A stretch of DNA of 64,000 nt from Corynebacterium diphtheriae (GCF_001457455.1 NZ_LN831026.1:1178001-1242000); one strand, 5' to 3'; counted from the stretch's first letter, positions 18,184 through 28,276 are shown. Program-made: numbers and translations. Notes: generated by a model not told the origin, from the sequence alone.

Positions 18184-19638
18184 TTAAGCTTCTACTTCGC
18201 TACGATCACCGGACCACAAGGTGTGGAAGCTTCCGTCTTTATCCGTGCGACGGTAAGTGTGTGCACCGAAAAAATCACGCTGGCCTTGGATAAGTGCAGC
18301 TGGTAGGCGTTCGGCTCGCAAAGAGTCGTAGTAGGATAACGATGAAGCGAACACTGGAACAGGCAATCCCAGTTGTGTAGCTGCAACGACTACGCGGCGC
18401 CATGAATCGATAAGCGATTCCAACTCAGTCTTAAAGTAGGGATCCAGTAGGAGGGACGGGAGTTCTGAATTAGCGTCGTAAGCTTCAACGATGCGGTTAA
18501 GGAACTTTGCGCGAATGATGCAGCCACCGCGCCAGATGGTAGCGAGGTCGCGAGGATCGACATCCCAGTTGTGCTCGGCTGATCCGGCGATAATTTCGTC
18601 AAAGCCCTGCGCATAAGCGACGAGCTTCGAAGCATAGAGTGCGCGACGGATATCTTCTACGAACTGGTCCTTATCGATGTTCAACGAGGCCAATGATTCC
18701 AAAGTGCCGGCTGGCAAGTTACCTTGGGCTGCCTTGCGCTGAGTGGTTGCACCTGAAAGTGCGCGAGCGAATACAGCTTCGCCGATTCCAGTAGTTGCAA
18801 TACCAAGGTCTAGAGCAGCTTTCACCGTCCAACGACCGGTGCCTTTTTGACCAGCTTCATCGACGATGAGATCGATAAGTGGTGTGCCAGTTTCAGAATC
18901 GACCTGAGCAAGTACCTCAGACGTAATCTCAATGAGGTAGGAGTCCAAGTCGCCTTGGTTCCATGTCTTAAACACATCTGCAATCTCAGATGGCTGCATT
19001 TCGGTGGCGTATCGAAGCAATTGGTATGCCTCGCCGATCACCTGCATGTCGGCATATTCGATTCCATTATGAACCATCTTGACAAAGTGGCCTGCGCCGT
19101 CAGGACCGATGTGAGTAACACATGGTGTGCCGTCAACCTGTGCGGCAATGGATTCGAGCAGCGGTCCAAGTGCTTCCCAAGATTTATTAGGACCACCAGG
19201 CATGATAGAAGGACCATTGAGGGCTCCTTCTTCGCCTCCGGAAATACCGGCGCCAACGAAGTTGAGGCCTCGTTGAGCAATTTCGCTTTCACGACGAATC
19301 GTGTCGGTGTAGAGTGCGTTGCCGCCATCGATAATGATGTCGCCTTCATCCATCGCATCGGCAAGTTGGTTGATTACGGCGTCAGTTGCAGATCCTGCTT
19401 GAACCATGATGATGGCGCGACGAGGCTTTTCTAGCGAAGCAACAAATTCTTCGATTGTGGCGGACGGGATGAAATTGCCTTCATCTCCATGCTGATCCAT
19501 GAGCGCTTGGGTCTTTTCAAAGCTGCGATTAAAAACAGCAACCGTGTGGCCTTTATGAGCAAAATTGCGTGCGAGGTTCGAACCCATGACAGCGAGACCT
19601 ACAACGCCGATCTGCGCTAGTTGTGTTTGATCAGTCAT
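18184..19638 (-). CDS. gnd: 6-phosphogluconate dehydrogenase, decarboxylating
   Basis: A 484-residue enzyme of the oxidative pentose phosphate pathway converting 6-phosphogluconate to ribulose 5-phosphate with NADP reduction. The N-terminal dinucleotide fold is GVVGLAVMGSNLARN, followed by the substrate block GAGISGGEEGALNGPSIMPGG, catalytic HFVKMVHNGIEY, and the C-terminal DFFGAHTYRRTDK region that reaches into the partner subunit. Length is normal for the family. The divergent thioesterase gene starts 81 bases away. Confidence 0.97.
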   Translation of the reverse strand: MTDQTQLAQIGVVGLAVMGSNLARNFAHKGHTVAVFNRSFEKTQALMDQHGDEGNFIPSATIEEFVASLEKPRRAIIMVQAGSATDAVINQLADAMDEGDIIIDGGNALYTDTIRRESEIAQRGLNFVGAGISGGEEGALNGPSIMPGGPNKSWEALGPLLESIAAQVDGTPCVTHIGPDGAGHFVKMVHNGIEYADMQVIGEAYQLLRYATEMQPSEIADVFKTWNQGDLDSYLIEITSEVLAQVDSETGTPLIDLIVDEAGQKGTGRWTVKAALDLGIATTGIGEAVFARALSGATTQRKAAQGNLPAGTLESLASLNIDKDQFVEDIRRALYASKLVAYAQGFDEIIAGSAEHNWDVDPRDLATIWRGGCIIRAKFLNRIVEAYDANSELPSLLLDPYFKTELESLIDSWRRVVVAATQLGLPVPVFASSLSYYDSLRAERLPAALIQGQRDFFGAHTYRRTDKDGSFHTLWSGDRSEVEA

Positions 19639-19719
19639 GACTGTGACAATACCCTGACTGCAACAATTTTACCCACCCAGCTTGCGGATTGGGCATGGAG
19701 AAAGACTAGATTGGGCAAC

Positions 19720-20205
19720 ATGAGTAACAACGATGAGATTATGGAATTGCTCAAAAGCGCCAATGTCGAAGGCCTGAGCATCGAACAGCTGGAAGAATTT
19801 AACGAAAAGTTAGAAGGATTCTCTAAGACACTCGGTCTACGTTTCACACAAATCAATTCTGAAGGTGTGCATGCGGAACTTCCAGTAGCAGCTGAGCATC
19901 TTCAAGTATCAGGTGTAGTCAATGGTGGTGTGTATTCGGCTATGGCTGAGACAGCTGGATCAATAGCAAGTGTTGTTGCTGCAGATGGGGCAATGGCGGT
20001 AGGAGTACATTGCGCGACTGATTTCTTGGGAATGGTTCATGCTGGAGTAATCGACGTTTCAGCTGAAATCATCCATCGTGGCCGTACTACCCACGTGGTC
20101 GCCGTTGACATGCACCACAGGGGCAAGTTAGTGGCGCGAGCAACACTTCGTACTTTGTTGGTAGCTCCGCAACCAGAAAAGCCCCAGAAAGATAAAATGG
20201 CTTAG
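19720..20205 (+). CDS. PaaI-family hotdog thioesterase
   Basis: A 161-residue hotdog protein with the acyl-CoA thioesterase block VNGGVYSAMAETAGSIAS and the strand RGRTTHVVAVDMHHRGKLVARA. ATG at 19720 is preferred over the open frame to 19621 because the upstream part would cover the gnd promoter. The substrate could be an aromatic acyl-CoA (for example in menaquinone synthesis) or a general acyl-CoA, which the sequence does not decide. It converges on corA with a 4-base overlap of 3' ends. Confidence 0.83.
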   Translation: MSNNDEIMELLKSANVEGLSIEQLEEFNEKLEGFSKTLGLRFTQINSEGVHAELPVAAEHLQVSGVVNGGVYSAMAETAGSIASVVAADGAMAVGVHCATDFLGMVHAGVIDVSAEIIHRGRTTHVVAVDMHHRGKLVARATLRTLLVAPQPEKPQKDKMA

Positions 20206-21302
20206 TCTCCGATCCAATTCATCTTGCGGAAGTACCACCACATGAGACTCACGGTTAGTACCATGACAAGAATTACAATGTAGTAGCCGTAGTTGGTAGT
20301 TAGTTCCGGCATATTTTCAAAATTCATTCCGTAAATTCCGGCGATAAGTGTAGGAACCGCTGCCATACCAACATAGGCAGATATAGCGCGCATATCAGAG
20401 TTTTGCTGTAGTGAAATCTTTGCCACGCCAGCGTCGATTAGGGAACTAAGACGTTCGTCAAAGTTTGCCACATAGTCCTTGGCTACCATTTCATGGTCAA
20501 GGACATCTCGCAGATACGACCGGAGTTGTTTCGCGATCATATCCTTATGCTGTGTAACGAGCATGCGTAATGCGGGAGCTAACGGATCAATGGCGTGTCG
20601 CATTTCTAAAATTTCGCGTTTAATCATGTAGATGTGCTCGATGTTGAAGCTGCTACCTGGGGTAAATACTTCCTCTTCAAGCTCATCAACTTCTTCGGCA
20701 AGTATATTGACGATACGCAGGTATCCGTCGACAAGATAATCTGCCCACGCCCAAGCTATGATCATCGGCCCATAGCTGCTGATTTCTTGCGGGTCGTCGA
20801 GACGCATCGTTAAATCAGGCATAGGGGTACGGTGTCGGATTGTGATGATGAAGTGTTCGCCAATCAGCATTTGAACTTCACCGGTTTTAATAATTTCGTT
20901 TGCGTCATCAACCGTTTCGTGATCACGGTAGAAAACTGATCGAACCACCATGAAGATTTGATCGTCGTAGCGTTCGACTTTAGACCTCTGATGTGCAGTT
21001 ACAGCGTCTTCGACGATGAGTTCGTGGATGTGGAGATCATCGGCAACCTGCATCATGTGTTGTTCGCTGGGTTCTTCGAGAGATAACCACATGAAAGCTT
21101 TATGGCCCGAAGCAACGAAGTCTTTCACGCGTTTTAAGCCTGATTCGTAATCGAACCACCCTTGAATTGCTCGTCCATCAACATAAATCATGCAGTGATC
21201 AACAATATCGTCAACACCAAGTTGTTTACGCTCAGCGCTTATGGGGTGCGTGCGGCGATTTCGCGGGGTGAATGCTGGTAGCTGGCGATTCTTTTCGTTC
21301 AT
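20202..21302 (-). CDS. corA: CorA-family Mg2+/Co2+ transporter
   Basis: A 366-residue protein with a long cytoplasmic N-terminal domain and two C-terminal membrane helices. The pore signature YGMNFENMPE follows the first helix (IAGIYGMNF), with WWYFRKMNWIGD after the second. The family forms pentameric channels for magnesium and cobalt influx. Cobalt uptake might also supply the B12 pathway of this window, but that link is only speculation. Confidence 0.94.
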   Translation of the reverse strand: MNEKNRQLPAFTPRNRRTHPISAERKQLGVDDIVDHCMIYVDGRAIQGWFDYESGLKRVKDFVASGHKAFMWLSLEEPSEQHMMQVADDLHIHELIVEDAVTAHQRSKVERYDDQIFMVVRSVFYRDHETVDDANEIIKTGEVQMLIGEHFIITIRHRTPMPDLTMRLDDPQEISSYGPMIIAWAWADYLVDGYLRIVNILAEEVDELEEEVFTPGSSFNIEHIYMIKREILEMRHAIDPLAPALRMLVTQHKDMIAKQLRSYLRDVLDHEMVAKDYVANFDERLSSLIDAGVAKISLQQNSDMRAISAYVGMAAVPTLIAGIYGMNFENMPELTTNYGYYIVILVMVLTVSLMWWYFRKMNWIGD

Positions 21303-21350
21303 AGCTTTATGCAGACCTCTTTTTGTGTTTTAGTGTCTATTATTGAACGT

Positions 21351-21938
21351 ATGCCAACTTGGAACGACATCAAAGCACGAAACCCCCAGCATTCACATAA
21401 CTATGCAAAACGCTGGGAAAATCTCGAAGCTGAAGGTAATGATATCAACGGCGAAGCTCGGCTTATCGACGCCCTCGTTCAGCGTGGATCGAAAATCCTT
21501 GATGCTGGATGTGGGCAGGGACGCGTCGGTGGATATTTATCGGCACGAGGGCATATCGTAACTGGCATTGATATCGATGATTATTTGATTTCTGAGGCGG
21601 AAAAGAAATTCCCAGGTGCAACGTGGCATGTAGGTGACCTAGGGGGCGAATCGATTCCGGATCAGGGATTTGATATCGCTGTATGTGCTGGGAACGTTAT
21701 TACGTTTATAGAGCCGGATAAACAAGAAGCCGCTTTAGCGCATATTTTTGAAGCTTTGCGACCCAATGGCCGGTGCATTATTGGATTTGGTGCTGGCCGA
21801 GGATATGTGTTTCCTCAGTTTTTCGAAGATGCCCGTAACGTAGGATTTGTTATTGAAAATAACTTCGAGTCTTGGGACCTAAATCCAATGACCGACCGGT
21901 CTCAATTTCTCGTAGCATTTTTGCGTAAACCTGAATAA
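21351..21938 (+). CDS. Class I SAM-dependent methyltransferase
   Basis: A 195-residue protein with motif I ILDAGCGQGRVGGYL, acidic GIDIDDYL, and the DIAVCAGNVITF block. ATG at 21351 is taken as start because the extra 14 residues of the longer frame would occupy the short divergent spacer with corA. Substrate unknown; the small size suggests a small-molecule methyltransferase. It ends at a strong hairpin shared with ndh. Confidence 0.85.
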   Translation: MPTWNDIKARNPQHSHNYAKRWENLEAEGNDINGEARLIDALVQRGSKILDAGCGQGRVGGYLSARGHIVTGIDIDDYLISEAEKKFPGATWHVGDLGGESIPDQGFDIAVCAGNVITFIEPDKQEAALAHIFEALRPNGRCIIGFGAGRGYVFPQFFEDARNVGFVIENNFESWDLNPMTDRSQFLVAFLRKPE

Positions 21939-21943
21939 GTGAG

Positions 21944-21995
21944 AAAACACCAGCGAATTTGTAGCATCGAAACGATCCTGTTCGCTGGTGTTTTT
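21944..21995. terminator. Bidirectional terminator between methyltransferase and ndh
   Basis: AAAACACCAGCGAA (21944-21957) pairs with TTCGCTGGTGTTTT (21981-21994) across a 23-base loop. The A and T runs on either side suit both directions. Confidence 0.87.
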
Positions 21996-22014
21996 AAACT
22001 ATTAGCGGGGCTAA

Positions 22015-23379
22015 TTACTTCTTTTCGGCGGTATCGACGAGCGCAGTAAGTTTTTGCAAACCAGTACGGCCGTGAAGCTGCTGACGAGTGGTGGCGAGGT
22101 TCCAACGCTTACGTGAAAGTGCATTGATGCCCCAAGAGAAAGCTGCAGTTGCTCGGTTGCGGAAGCCGACCAAGAACATCAAGTGGACGAGAAGCCACAT
22201 GACCCAGCCAATAAATCCCGTAACTTCAACTTTTCCAAGCTTCACAACGGCGTTAAAGCGTGACACCGTAGCCATCGAACCCTTGTCGTAGTATTCAAAG
22301 GCTGGGCGTTCAGACGAGGAACGTCCCTCGACCTCAGCAGCAATCTGCTCAGCAACGTATTCACCGCCTTGGATTGCTACCTGTGCGACTCCCGGAAGCC
22401 TGTTGAGCGACATCATATCGCCAATAACAAAGACGTTCTTATCGTCGCCAACAGAAAGATCTTCGTTGACTGGGACGCGTCCTACGCGATCAACCTCAAC
22501 ACCAAGCTGCTCTGCAACTAGTTTGCCTAGTGGGGAAGCGGCTACGCCTGCCGACCAGATCTTGCAGAAGGAATCGATCGTGTGCAAAGAATCATCAACG
22601 GTGGACTTATATGTCACTGAGTTTTCGTCTACGCCGGTAACGATAGCGTTCAGCTTGACCGTTACACCAATCTTTTCTAATTCACGCTGTGCAGTACGAC
22701 CCAAACGCTTGCCGAACGGTGGAAGCACCTGAGGAGCGCCGTCAAGCAGGATGATCTTCGCGTTGGAAGGCGTGAACTGCGTGTACTCTCCAGACAACGT
22801 GCGGTGTGCCATTTCGGCCAGCTGACCTGCAAGTTCTACGCCTGTTGGTCCTGCGCCAACGATAACAAAAGTCAAGAGGCGTTCACGTTCTTTGGGATCT
22901 TCGCACATTTCTGCGCGTTCGAAAGCGCCGATGATGCGCGCACGCAGTTCGAGCGCATCATCGATTGTTTTCATACCCGGCGCGAATTCCGCGAAGTGAT
23001 CATTTCCGAAGTAAGACTGACCTGCACCAGCGGCGACGATCAGGGAATCGTATTCAATTGTTTTAGAATAATCATCCAAGTCTGCGACGACCGTCTTCGA
23101 TTCGGTGTCAATGTCGGTGACTTCAGCCTTAAGAACGTGCACATTATTTTGCTGTGCAAGAACTTGACGCGTTTGTGGTGCGATTTCACCAGACGACAAG
23201 ATACCGGTTGCTACTTGGTAAAGCAACGGCTGGAAAAGGTGGTGGTTTGTCCGGTCGATGAGGGTGATATCGACATCTGCATCTTTGAGGTTTTGAACTG
23301 CGAATAGTCCACCGAAGCCGGAGCCGATAACTACAACGTGGTGGCGTCCACCTTCTGGGCGAAATGGGGTGTTAGTCAT
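22015..23379 (-). CDS. ndh: Type II NADH dehydrogenase
   Basis: A 454-residue single-subunit NADH:menaquinone oxidoreductase. The FAD-binding motif is VVVIGSGFGGLFAVQNL, the second dinucleotide fold is FVIVGAGPTGVELAGQLAEMA, and FVIGDMMSLNRLPGVAQVAIQGGEYVA is the family C-terminal FAD block; an amphipathic segment near the C terminus (GWVMWLLVHLMFLVGFRNR) anchors it to the membrane. ATG at 23379 with GAAGGAG upstream is preferred over the longer frame. Corynebacteria lack a proton-pumping complex I, so this is the main NADH entry to their respiratory chain. Confidence 0.96.
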   Translation of the reverse strand: MTNTPFRPEGGRHHVVVIGSGFGGLFAVQNLKDADVDITLIDRTNHHLFQPLLYQVATGILSSGEIAPQTRQVLAQQNNVHVLKAEVTDIDTESKTVVADLDDYSKTIEYDSLIVAAGAGQSYFGNDHFAEFAPGMKTIDDALELRARIIGAFERAEMCEDPKERERLLTFVIVGAGPTGVELAGQLAEMAHRTLSGEYTQFTPSNAKIILLDGAPQVLPPFGKRLGRTAQRELEKIGVTVKLNAIVTGVDENSVTYKSTVDDSLHTIDSFCKIWSAGVAASPLGKLVAEQLGVEVDRVGRVPVNEDLSVGDDKNVFVIGDMMSLNRLPGVAQVAIQGGEYVAEQIAAEVEGRSSSERPAFEYYDKGSMATVSRFNAVVKLGKVEVTGFIGWVMWLLVHLMFLVGFRNRATAAFSWGINALSRKRWNLATTRQQLHGRTGLQKLTALVDTAEKK

Positions 23380-23555
23380 GGTGATGGAATGCTCCTTCAA
23401 AAATTTTGTAAACCGCATTAAATTTGAATGTGATATTTAACCTAACGCGACGATGGTCACAATATTAGACCCATTTGGCGGTAACAGCTGAATTGAGGTG
23501 GGGTTGGTGCGCGCCTCCACCCGTATATCTAGCAGAGTTAGTAGGCTTGACCACT

Positions 23556-24851
23556 GTGAATGTCAACGACCAACATGCCCGAATTAATGCAGATCGATGG
23601 CCAAATATTGCACTGGTTCCACAAGGTCGTCGTATAGAAGTCAAAGCGCGTAAAGCCGAATCGGAGTTTGCTGCTATATGCGAAAAGGCGGGAATTCAGC
23701 TCTTCGGTGATGCTCCAGATGTCATTGTCCGAGAGGATTCGCTATTTAAACGCATCGCGGCAGCTGGTTGGTTGGGAGTCGCTGAATCGTATATGGCAGG
23801 CGAGTGGTATGCCGAAAATTTGGTAGATGTTTTAAAAAAACTGATTGCTGTGGGCTACCACCCGAAAATGCCTAAGCTCGATCTCGGTGGAGATTATTCT
23901 GGAATGGAAGTCGACACCCAGCTTATTAAGCTATTTTCTGGAGACGGCATGAGCATTCAAGGAACTCTGTTTTCTTCTGGCGTTCCCACAACGGAGCGTA
24001 TTGCGGTACGCAGTTACGTAAAAGGTGCGGGACGCGCGAATGAGCCGGCTACCCATTTTGTAGACCAAACTACGCTAAGTGATCCGACTTTGGTAGAGAA
24101 AGCTGATCTTGGTGCAGGTCAACTACGTTCTACAACTGCGCTTTTGGATTCAGCTGGAGTACATGCGGGAACGCACCTATTGGATTTCCCGAGTTCAGGT
24201 GGCGCCTTGGCTATAAATGCGTGCCATCGAGGAGCGACGGTTGATGCGCTTACTACAGACTTGAATTTCGCCACTGATATTCGCGAAATATTGGATTTGG
24301 CGAACGTAGAAGGCAGTGCGCATGTTGAACTTATCGACGATCCCATCCCAGCACCCAAGGCGTGGCCTACGCAGTATGACGTGATTACGAGCGTCGAAAA
24401 ACTCGAACTCATGCAACCAGGAATGAAGAAACGATACGTGCAAGCTATCGATAGGATGCTTGCAGTTGGCGGGGCATTTGCATGCCAAAGTGTCGTTTTA
24501 AACGAGGAAAAAGCAGATATTGCAACAGCAGCCATGAGTGTACATAAAGCTTATGTGTGGCCTGCTTTTAGTCCTATGCGATTGTCGGATATGCATAAAC
24601 TAGTAGACCGGTTTACCAATTTAAGGATTATCTCTCAGACCCATTTTCCTGGTCATTATCAGGCGGGACTCCGGTTGCAGAGAGAAACATTTGAAGGCAA
24701 TATTCGCCAAGCTGCGGCTGATGGTTTTGACGTGGTTTATCGGCGCTTATGGATCTACCAATTAGCTATGCGTGAAGCGCTCTTTATTGCAGGTGCTGTC
24801 GATGCCGTGCAGTGTCTTGCGACTACACGGCATCGACGTGGTGGCAGGTAA
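23556..24851 (+). CDS. Cyclopropane-fatty-acid-synthase-like protein with degraded SAM motif
   Basis: About 431 residues, resembling CFA synthases and mycolic acid methyltransferases in architecture: N-terminal lipid-binding half (GWLGVAESYMAGEWYAENLVDVL) and C-terminal RLWIYQLAMREALF block. The SAM-binding glycine motif, normally (E/D)xGxGxG, reads LLDFPSSGGALA, and the following acidic residue region is also atypical. It may have lost methyl transfer or bind another ligand. The start is uncertain; GTG 23556 with AGTAGG upstream is used, and the frame is open back to 23475. It is divergent from ndh. Confidence 0.7.
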   Translation: MNVNDQHARINADRWPNIALVPQGRRIEVKARKAESEFAAICEKAGIQLFGDAPDVIVREDSLFKRIAAAGWLGVAESYMAGEWYAENLVDVLKKLIAVGYHPKMPKLDLGGDYSGMEVDTQLIKLFSGDGMSIQGTLFSSGVPTTERIAVRSYVKGAGRANEPATHFVDQTTLSDPTLVEKADLGAGQLRSTTALLDSAGVHAGTHLLDFPSSGGALAINACHRGATVDALTTDLNFATDIREILDLANVEGSAHVELIDDPIPAPKAWPTQYDVITSVEKLELMQPGMKKRYVQAIDRMLAVGGAFACQSVVLNEEKADIATAAMSVHKAYVWPAFSPMRLSDMHKLVDRFTNLRIISQTHFPGHYQAGLRLQRETFEGNIRQAAADGFDVVYRRLWIYQLAMREALFIAGAVDAVQCLATTRHRRGGR

Positions 24852-24865
24852 GACCTTGTACGGGT

Positions 24866-27106
24866 TTAGGGGGAAATCACTGGTCGAGAAGCGCGTTCGA
24901 GGACAACGGCAATGCGCTCGAACGGCCGGTCAGTGATCATCTCTAATCCCATTTCCCAGGCGCGGTTAGATGCAACAAAGCAGTCATAGTCTCCAGAATC
25001 AAGCGAATGACGCTCTTCCTTAGTGGCTGATTCGGTAAGTTCTGGATGAAGAAGTACCCGATCGCCCGCCGAACCGCAACAATGAGTACCTTCTGGTACC
25101 GATGCTGCACCTATTGTTTGTGCTACTTTCAACAGATCGGCATCGAGTCCTAGATGTTGAATAGAACAAGTGGGATGAACTGCGATATTTCCCAAAGTTT
25201 CAGTGGTTGTTAAATGATCTATTACTTCAGTAACGAGCTATTCCACCACATCTAAGATGCGAAGTTGAGAGAATAGCTTCTTATCGGTGCCAGATAATAC
25301 TGTAGGAATATTTTCGAGGATTCCGTGAGTGCAGCTCGATGCATCGACGATAATTGGAAGTTGACCTTGGTCGGACCACCGCCACATGTCGTTAACGATC
25401 TGCGAAGCATGATATTTAAAGCCTTCATTGTAGCCCTTTGATGACCAAAGTGTTCCGCAACAACGTCCTCCAACGTCTTGCGGAATCCACACGGGTACAC
25501 CACTTCTACGTCCTAATTCGACGACTGCTTGGGGTAATAGCAGATTTGCAGGATGTGCAGGATCGGAATTTCCAAACATACGATTGATGCAAGCAGGGAA
25601 GTAGACAGCTTGCGCTCCGGCTTTACTCGACGCAAAACGATGCGTTGGCACGGAGTCAGCGTGACATGACGAGAGGGACAAACCGGCTCGCAGAATCCGC
25701 ATTCCACACAAGAATTGATTTCCTGCTCGATCTTGGGGAACCTCTTAAAATTCTGAAGGTGGATGTCTTGCTTTCGAGTGAGCTTTACATAAGGAGCCAA
25801 GATTCCCGAAGGATCGAGAAGATTTTTCACGTTCCTGTTCAATTCCAAAGTGGGGAAGGATAAAGAAATGGGGCTTACCAAAAGCTGCATGTCCCATGAC
25901 CATTTCGGGATACTCATAGGAAGCTAATAGATCAAGAAGATCGGCTGCACCTTGCCCTACTAAGGCTGGCGGAAAGCAGACGCCTTCGGTAATGAGGGTG
26001 GTTCCTTGATGTCGGTCAGAACCAATAACACCAAACGAGCCATTCCTAATATGCCACGCGCCTCTTTGGCCGTCTACAGTTTTGTCGAAGATTAGAGGTG
26101 CAATTAGATCGGCGTCAGTCAGCACAGAGCGTGCTTTTTCAATAGCCGAATCGAGATCGGCGTCATCAACACCGCCAACTTCAAGTAGCAATGCAGCACA
26201 TGTATCAGGGATATCATTCCAGTCACGAGGCGCTTCTCGGAAATTTGCAACAGATCGCTTTAGTACAGGTGCGACGAGTAGCTCACATGTTTCTGCACCG
26301 ATCCCCATCAGTGGGCTCACGTAGTTAGCTGCGTCTCTCAGATCACTAAGCAGTACCCAAGTCACAGCCTTTTTCTAGGCAGTCGAACGGTATTGATGAC
26401 CGATTCAGTAACCGCACCAAAGTTACCTTCGGAGCTCACCATTAGCTTAAGCAGAATCTTTACTGGTTGATCTTTGTCAAGGAAGGCGTTGAGACGGATT
26501 CCATTTGTATTTCTGATGGAAAACTTGTTGCGCAGCCTATCAGCGAGAACTGAATCTGAACGAATACGATCGCGAAGCTCTAAAAGTCCTGCGTGTAATT
26601 CGGGTGTTTGTTCTTGGAAACGTAGGTCGCCTGCGGCTGTATCCACAATGGTGTCACTAGGAAGGACAATACGAGCGTCAACAATTGAGTGATAAACATC
26701 GCGCTCCACTGAACAGCGCATACCACCAGAGTTGTCAGCAATTACTCCACCAATAGTACAAACGGCAGTTGAGCCTGGATCTGGGCCAAGCATCACCCCT
26801 TGTCTTCCCAATACTGCTTTTGAGTCACCGAGGACTACACCGGAGCGAGCCCACAATTGTGCGCCGTCATTACGTACTTCCATCCCTAAAAGTGAGTCTT
26901 GACGTCTACAAGAATATCGTAGCTTGTGGCCTGTCCATTAAGAGACGATCCCGCTGCACGGAAAGTGAGCTTTCGTCCGTGGTTTCGTGCAAATTGCATC
27001 AAGCGGGAAAAGTCGTGATCATTACGGGGCCGACCGCATCAGCTTGACTGGTGGTGCCTTGCGGACGGCCTATTACGTGGGGATCGGGGAGAAGTAGTTT
27101 GCGCAT
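24866..27106 (-). pseudogene. Decayed FAD-linked oxidase / Fe-S dehydrogenase (D-lactate or glycolate dehydrogenase type)
   Basis: Reading from 27106 downwards, fragments in different frames line up with one FAD- plus Fe-S-binding dehydrogenase of the YdiJ/D-lactate dehydrogenase type. First comes the FAD domain (MRKLLLPDPHVIGRPQGTT, then TFRAAGSSLNGQA, then MLGPDPGSTAVCTIGG), next the FAD-oxidase C-terminal domain (26365-25860), the ferredoxin motif CVECGFCEPVCPSR, the CCG domain (VYFPACINRMFG, RCCGTLW) and a last CCG (HCCGSAGDR). I see frame changes near 27015, 26890 and 26365 (in an A run), an in-frame TAG at 25238-25240, and two internal losses: about 75-80 codons near 25815 and well over 100 codons near 25650. 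The family is normally around 900 residues or more. The gene is dead. Confidence 0.9.
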
Positions 27107-27193
27107 ACATTGCACGTTAGTGCTTATTTGTCATCTCGCGCACAGTTACCCTCACATTTCGTTACTTAAATTCAACATTTAACCCGTATAGTG

Positions 27194-27206
27194 GGAATTA
27201 AATTCC
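27194..27206. promoter_or_regulatory. Palindrome in the promoter of the bile-acid-symporter-family gene
   Basis: GGAATT-A-AATTCC is a perfect dyad, and the half site GGGAATT recurs 20 bases downstream. A possible -10 element TATAGT (27188-27193) abuts the dyad, so a bound protein would block transcription. The regulator is unknown. Confidence 0.4.
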
Positions 27207-27279
27207 ATTATGTGGGAATTGGGGTTATGATGTGTGGTGTAGAACAAGGCGGGGGTATGGCCCATGGGAGGTGCCTAGG

Positions 27280-28254
27280 ATGTCAATGGTTGATAGCCAT
27301 GAAAAACAGTGCGGAGACACTGGGGAAGTAACTACCGAGGATAGGTCTTCAGCAATTGCCGTCCTCGTGTTTCCGGTTTTGATGATTGTGGGCGCAATCA
27401 TTGCGTATCAAACGCCGGAAACTTTCGTCGGCTTCAAGCCATATCTAAATCCAATGCTGATGTTTATTATGTTTGCAATGGGATTGACGATAACACCTCC
27501 TGATTTGAAAGAGGTTGCTCGGCGACCATGGCCAATAGCGCTGGGTGTGGTGTGTCAATTTATTGTGATGCCTTTGTCTGCGGTGGCAATATCCTCAATT
27601 TTGGGCTTTGATCAGTCACTTACCATCGGGCTAATTCTATTGGGATCCGTGCCTGGGGGTACCGCCTCCAACGTATTAGCGTATTTGGCAAAAGGAGACG
27701 TTGCATTGTCTGTCGCAATGACATCAGTTTCTACATTGGTTTCACCTTTTGCCACACCACTGATCATGTTGCTGTTAGCTGGAGAAAGCGCTGAGGTCAA
27801 TGCTTCTGGAATGATGGTGAGCCTGTTAAAAACAGTATTGATTCCAGTTGGTTTTGGGCTCATTTTAAGGTTTTTCGCTCAGCGTTTTGTCGATACTGTA
27901 CTGCCGGTATTGCCGTGGCTTTCGATTGTAGTGATTGGGATCGTGATGATGACCGTTGTAGCTGGGGCGCATGCTAAATTAGCGCTAGTTGGCATCGTGG
28001 TTGCGTTAGGTGTTGCGATTCAAAATCTTATTGGTTTTATTGCTGGATACTGGAGCGCTCGCACAGTACGTCAGTCAGAAGCTTCTTGTCGTACTACGTC
28101 GATTGAGGTTGCCACACAAAACTCTGGGCTGGCAGCTTCGATGGCAACGCAGTTTTTTACACCGGAAGCGGCGTTGCCCGGTGCAGTTGCGACAATCTGT
28201 GCAAATATCTCTGGCGCGATTTATGAGGCGATAGTTCGACGTAAGGCGCTGTAG
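27280..28254 (+). CDS. Bile acid:sodium symporter (BASS) family transporter
   Basis: A 324-residue protein with about nine to ten membrane segments and family blocks FKPYLNPMLMFIMFAMGLTI, GSVPGGTASNVLAYLAKGDVALSV and SIEVATQNSGLAASMA. The ATG at 27280 has GGGAGG 8 bases upstream and fits better than the longer frame from 27232. Relatives transport pantoate, pyruvate-like acids or other organic anions with sodium; the substrate here is unknown. It is divergent from the dead dehydrogenase, and the pair may once have handled the same organic acid. Confidence 0.88.
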   Translation: MSMVDSHEKQCGDTGEVTTEDRSSAIAVLVFPVLMIVGAIIAYQTPETFVGFKPYLNPMLMFIMFAMGLTITPPDLKEVARRPWPIALGVVCQFIVMPLSAVAISSILGFDQSLTIGLILLGSVPGGTASNVLAYLAKGDVALSVAMTSVSTLVSPFATPLIMLLLAGESAEVNASGMMVSLLKTVLIPVGFGLILRFFAQRFVDTVLPVLPWLSIVVIGIVMMTVVAGAHAKLALVGIVVALGVAIQNLIGFIAGYWSARTVRQSEASCRTTSIEVATQNSGLAASMATQFFTPEAALPGAVATICANISGAIYEAIVRRKAL

Positions 28255-28276
28255 GAAAAGGAAGTAAGAGCAAATC

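Noticed and set aside
18847..19434. 195-codon open frame on the plus strand inside gnd
   Set aside because: It is the reverse strand of a highly conserved enzyme and has no recognisable domain or ribosome-binding site.
22804..23307. 167-codon open frame on the plus strand inside ndh
   Set aside because: Antisense shadow of ndh, Cys/Phe-rich without family resemblance.
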